64,000 nucleotides of DNA from the NCBI RefSeq assembly GCF_047948215.1, contig NC_134456.1, forward strand, positions 197,420,034-197,484,033. Direction: 5' to 3'. Under the pieces are notes generated by a model that worked only from the letters and a program-made list of their open reading frames with translations, did no database searches and was not told where the DNA came from. This document shows positions 61,915 through 64,000 of the stretch, piece by piece; the stretch's first letter is position 1; the number at the start of each line of letters is the position of its first letter. The position numbers and the translations under genes are program-made. This stretch comes from Lycorma delicatula. Its lineage: Eukaryota; Arthropoda; Insecta; Hemiptera; Fulgoridae.

Positions 61915-62420
61915 AGTAATCATACACAGAAATTATAAATAAATAGTAATAATTAGTTGGTTTCAAAATGTAAAACATTTGTTATTTTATAATGAATAAA
62001 TTTTATATTATCTTTCTAAATTTGTAGCAATAGCCAGTCATCAAAAGGGATTGTTAAAACCTCAAAACTCCACAGAAAGTAAAAATTTAACACCTAAATA
62101 AATATACAATGCAACAAGAATAAATTAAAGATGCAATACTGACAATGATTTGTAAACAAACAATCAACAAATAAGCCTAAATATAGCAAGTTACTTTAAA
62201 AAAAAAACATTCTGTAAAAATATTTCTAAGTTATATCTGTGAGCCAATATCATTAGAATAATAGTCTGATTTAAGAAATCAAAATGAGGAAGTAATATTT
62301 TCATTAAGTAAGTTCCAAACAAAGTAAAACCAATGTATAATAAATCCATTATAAATCCTAATAATGTACTCAAAAGATGCAAACAAGTTATCAATAATTT
62401 ATTAAATTTAAAAAATTTAC

Positions 62421-62563
62421 CTTAGCATATAATTCAGCAGGATCATCAACAGTGGAATGTGGGCGAGCCTTTGACCTTACACAAGCTGGAAGACTTCTAG
62501 TTTTTAACATAGTAGCTCCATATGTTGGTGGGAATAAGTTTCTAGAGCCATATTCATCCAAAA
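62421..62563 (-). CDS. Penultimate exon of the minus-strand tail gene
   Basis: A 143-nt exon with acceptor 'tttgttttag' (before 62563) and donor 'aag/gtaaat' (after 62421). It enters in phase 1, completing the split codon of the 41-nt exon upstream, and leaves in phase 0. The peptide is LDEYGSRNLFPPTYGATMLK, TRSLPACVRSKARPHSTVDD, PAELYAK. Composition is much less AT-rich than the flanks. Reads as the membrane-distal part of a cytoplasmic tail. Confidence 0.8.
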
Positions 62564-62637
62564 CTAAAACAAACAAAAAAAATTAATAAAGAAATATCTT
62601 CTTTTTTTTGAAGCAACATTTAAATCAAAACACTCAC

Positions 62638-62678
62638 CCAGAAACTTTCTCCCCAAACTTTCATTAATATAATCTGTG
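62638..62678 (-). CDS. 41-nt exon of the minus-strand tail gene
   Basis: A very short exon with acceptor 'gatcaatttcag' (before 62678) and donor 'gtgagtg' (62637-62631). In the frame demanded by the next exon it codes TDYINESLGRKFL plus the first base of a Val codon. Joining gives GRKFLVLDEYGSRN without interruption. Upstream exons lie beyond the window or were not found in 62700-64000. Confidence 0.65.
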
Positions 62679-62901
62679 CTGAAATTGATCTACATTTATG
62701 AATATTGTTACAAAAAAAATACTTCAAATAATAGTTAACTGTAATTCATATACCAGGTGATCATTTGAAAAGTCACCACATTTATATTCAACAGCTATCA
62801 GTCACATCATATTTTTGTTTGCAGGCATGTACACCATTCTCGAGGTGAACCTTTTTAAAATTATTTTCAAAGGGAGTGGAACCCACCATCTCCACTACAC
62901 C

Positions 62902-63198
62902 TTTTTTTCCTGTTTAACCTTCGGGAATCACCGTCAGGTATTAGTTCAGAAGATAAATAAGAATAATATATACAAATGCAAATGAAGTGTAGTCTTGTTC
63001 AGTCTCAGGTCGACCATTTCTGAGATGTGTGGTTAATTGAAACCCAACCACCAAAGAACACTAGTATCCGCGATCAATATTCAAATCCATATATAAGTAA
63101 CTAACTGTCTTTACTAGGATTTGCACGTTGAAACTCTCGACTTCAAAGTCAGCTGATTTGCGAAGATGGATGCACCACTTGACTAACCCGGTGGGTTC
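62902..63198 (-). mobile_element. tRNA-derived SINE with target duplications (family 1)
   Basis: Minus-strand reading starts at 63198 with 'gaacccaccgggttagtcaa', followed by the A-box-like 'agtcaagtggtgc' and the B-box-like 'gtttcaacgtgcaaatccta'. The body shared with 8488-8776 and 19570-19800 comes next, ending in an oligo-A tail (T-run at 62902). A 13-bp duplication, tctcc(a/g)ctacacc, flanks it at 62889-62901 and 63199-63211. This is the best copy of the family in the window. Confidence 0.85.
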
Positions 63199-63210
63199 TC
63201 TCCGCTACAC

Positions 63211-63735
63211 CTACCACAAGTTAAAATCTTAAATGGAGATGGTAACATTTAATTATATTAATTGACAACCCAAAAAAAGAATGAATTTTGGTGAAAAGAA
63301 AATCCACCCAACCATTCACTCGCTCGGTGCAAAAAACCATTTGGGGTAGTACTTCGTTTAAATTTCAGTCCAACACAAATAACTCTAAAATTACGTGATA
63401 TTACTTCTTAAATTATTTGAAATAATCATAATCTGTAGACTAAAACTGTGAAAATTATTTTTTAAATCACAAACACAAAATTTCACCCTTAAATGTTTTC
63501 TAAATTTTCAAGGGTTGAAAACTTATTTTTTAAATGAAACAATGTAGCTTATGATACATCATTGGAAGGCCCTTTGAATGACAATTAATTTGGTACAAAT
63601 AAAATAACAACTGATTCATAAAATAAAAAACTAATTCATAAATAAATAATTGTTAATCAAAAAATAAAGCTTAAATCATTCATTACTTAATTTTGTTATG
63701 AAGGTTTTTAACAATAAAAGTTCTTAAGAGATAAT
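63211..63735. other. AT-rich sequence, no gene seen
   Basis: 63400-63560 looks like a worn dispersed repeat. No exon supported. Confidence 0.4.
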
Positions 63736-63739
63736 AAAT

Positions 63740-64000
63740 GAAACACATCGTTTTTACCTCAATAAAAAAAGGATGAATTTTTAATTATTTGTTCAAAATG
63801 ATTCCCATTTTTCTGTAAACATTAATAAAGTCTTTATTGAAATTCACATCTTATTTTCATTAAAATTTCTTTAGTTACATCCCTACATGCTCTTACAACT
63901 TTATTTTTCAACTATTGTATGTTAATACAAATTTCTTTATAAATTATTGATTTTAAATGACCCCACAAGTGGTGAAAAATCAACAAAGCTTGCCAGCCAC
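63740..64000 (-). pseudogene. Probable transposase C-terminal remnant
   Basis: Minus-strand reading from the window edge gives WLASFVDFSPLVGSFKINNL with stops. The spacing resembles W-P-x-x-S-P-D-x-x-P-L-D followed by the ~80-residue C-terminal tail of Tc1/mariner-type transposases. Heavily mutated and truncated by the window edge. Confidence 0.35.

Noticed and set aside
61645..61942. Open frames on both strands over the 111-bp duplication
   Set aside because: They owe their length to the duplication of a multiple of three; no splice sites or homology.

Overview
This is AT-rich animal DNA, most likely from an insect with a large, transposon-rich genome. A hemipteran is my guess, from the repeat types and not from any diagnostic gene. 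Genes are sparse. Coding exons stand out as short, less AT-rich islands bounded by good GT/AG splice sites. There is no operon structure, no CRISPR array and no rRNA gene. Most of the readable content is mobile DNA.

Layout, left to right. 1-3110: the end of a LINE reverse transcriptase, two copies of a dispersed repeat, and the left arm of a ~1.55 kb inverted repeat whose partner is at 35555-37115. 5480-6372: nested hairpins and a back-to-back mariner remnant. 7640-8776: tRNA-derived SINE copies. 9232-10030: the 3' end of a minus-strand host gene (two solid exons and a possible 21-nt microexon). It runs directly into an ~8.8 kb satellite (about 9900-18740, ~164-bp monomers). The best-conserved part of that satellite looks like splice acceptor, microexon and donor on the strand of the gene. 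19085-20920: SINE, dispersed repeats and an RTE-like LINE tail. 21827-32690: a retrotransposon nest holding a mariner, two I/Jockey-type LINE copies, a Dong/R4-type element with a restriction-like endonuclease, and a plus-strand LINE tail. The LINE-LINE junctions lie in (ATT)n/(TAA)n arrays.

33692-38060: a tRNA-Glu-like SINE, a Helitron-like terminus, the right inverted-repeat arm and another mariner. 38815-43328: exon-like ORFs on the plus strand. These include a convincing small secreted protein (84 aa, signal peptide, C-terminal two-cysteine motif), a possible diverged relative 2.3 kb upstream, and a terminal exon coding a transmembrane segment. 43330-54000: mostly AT-rich sequence with a transposase remnant, a short near-perfect hairpin and weak exon-like islands near 51-52.2 kb. 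54029-55961: a mariner with TA duplications and terminal inverted repeats, then a ~690-bp foldback element.

59834-62678: the last three exons of a minus-strand gene. They splice in frame into the cytoplasmic-type C-terminal tail of a protein ending in a class I PDZ-ligand motif. The window closes with a SINE carrying 13-bp target duplications and the edge of another decayed transposase. No cooperating gene system is evident. The most unusual object is the satellite whose monomer core resembles a splicing unit of the adjacent gene.
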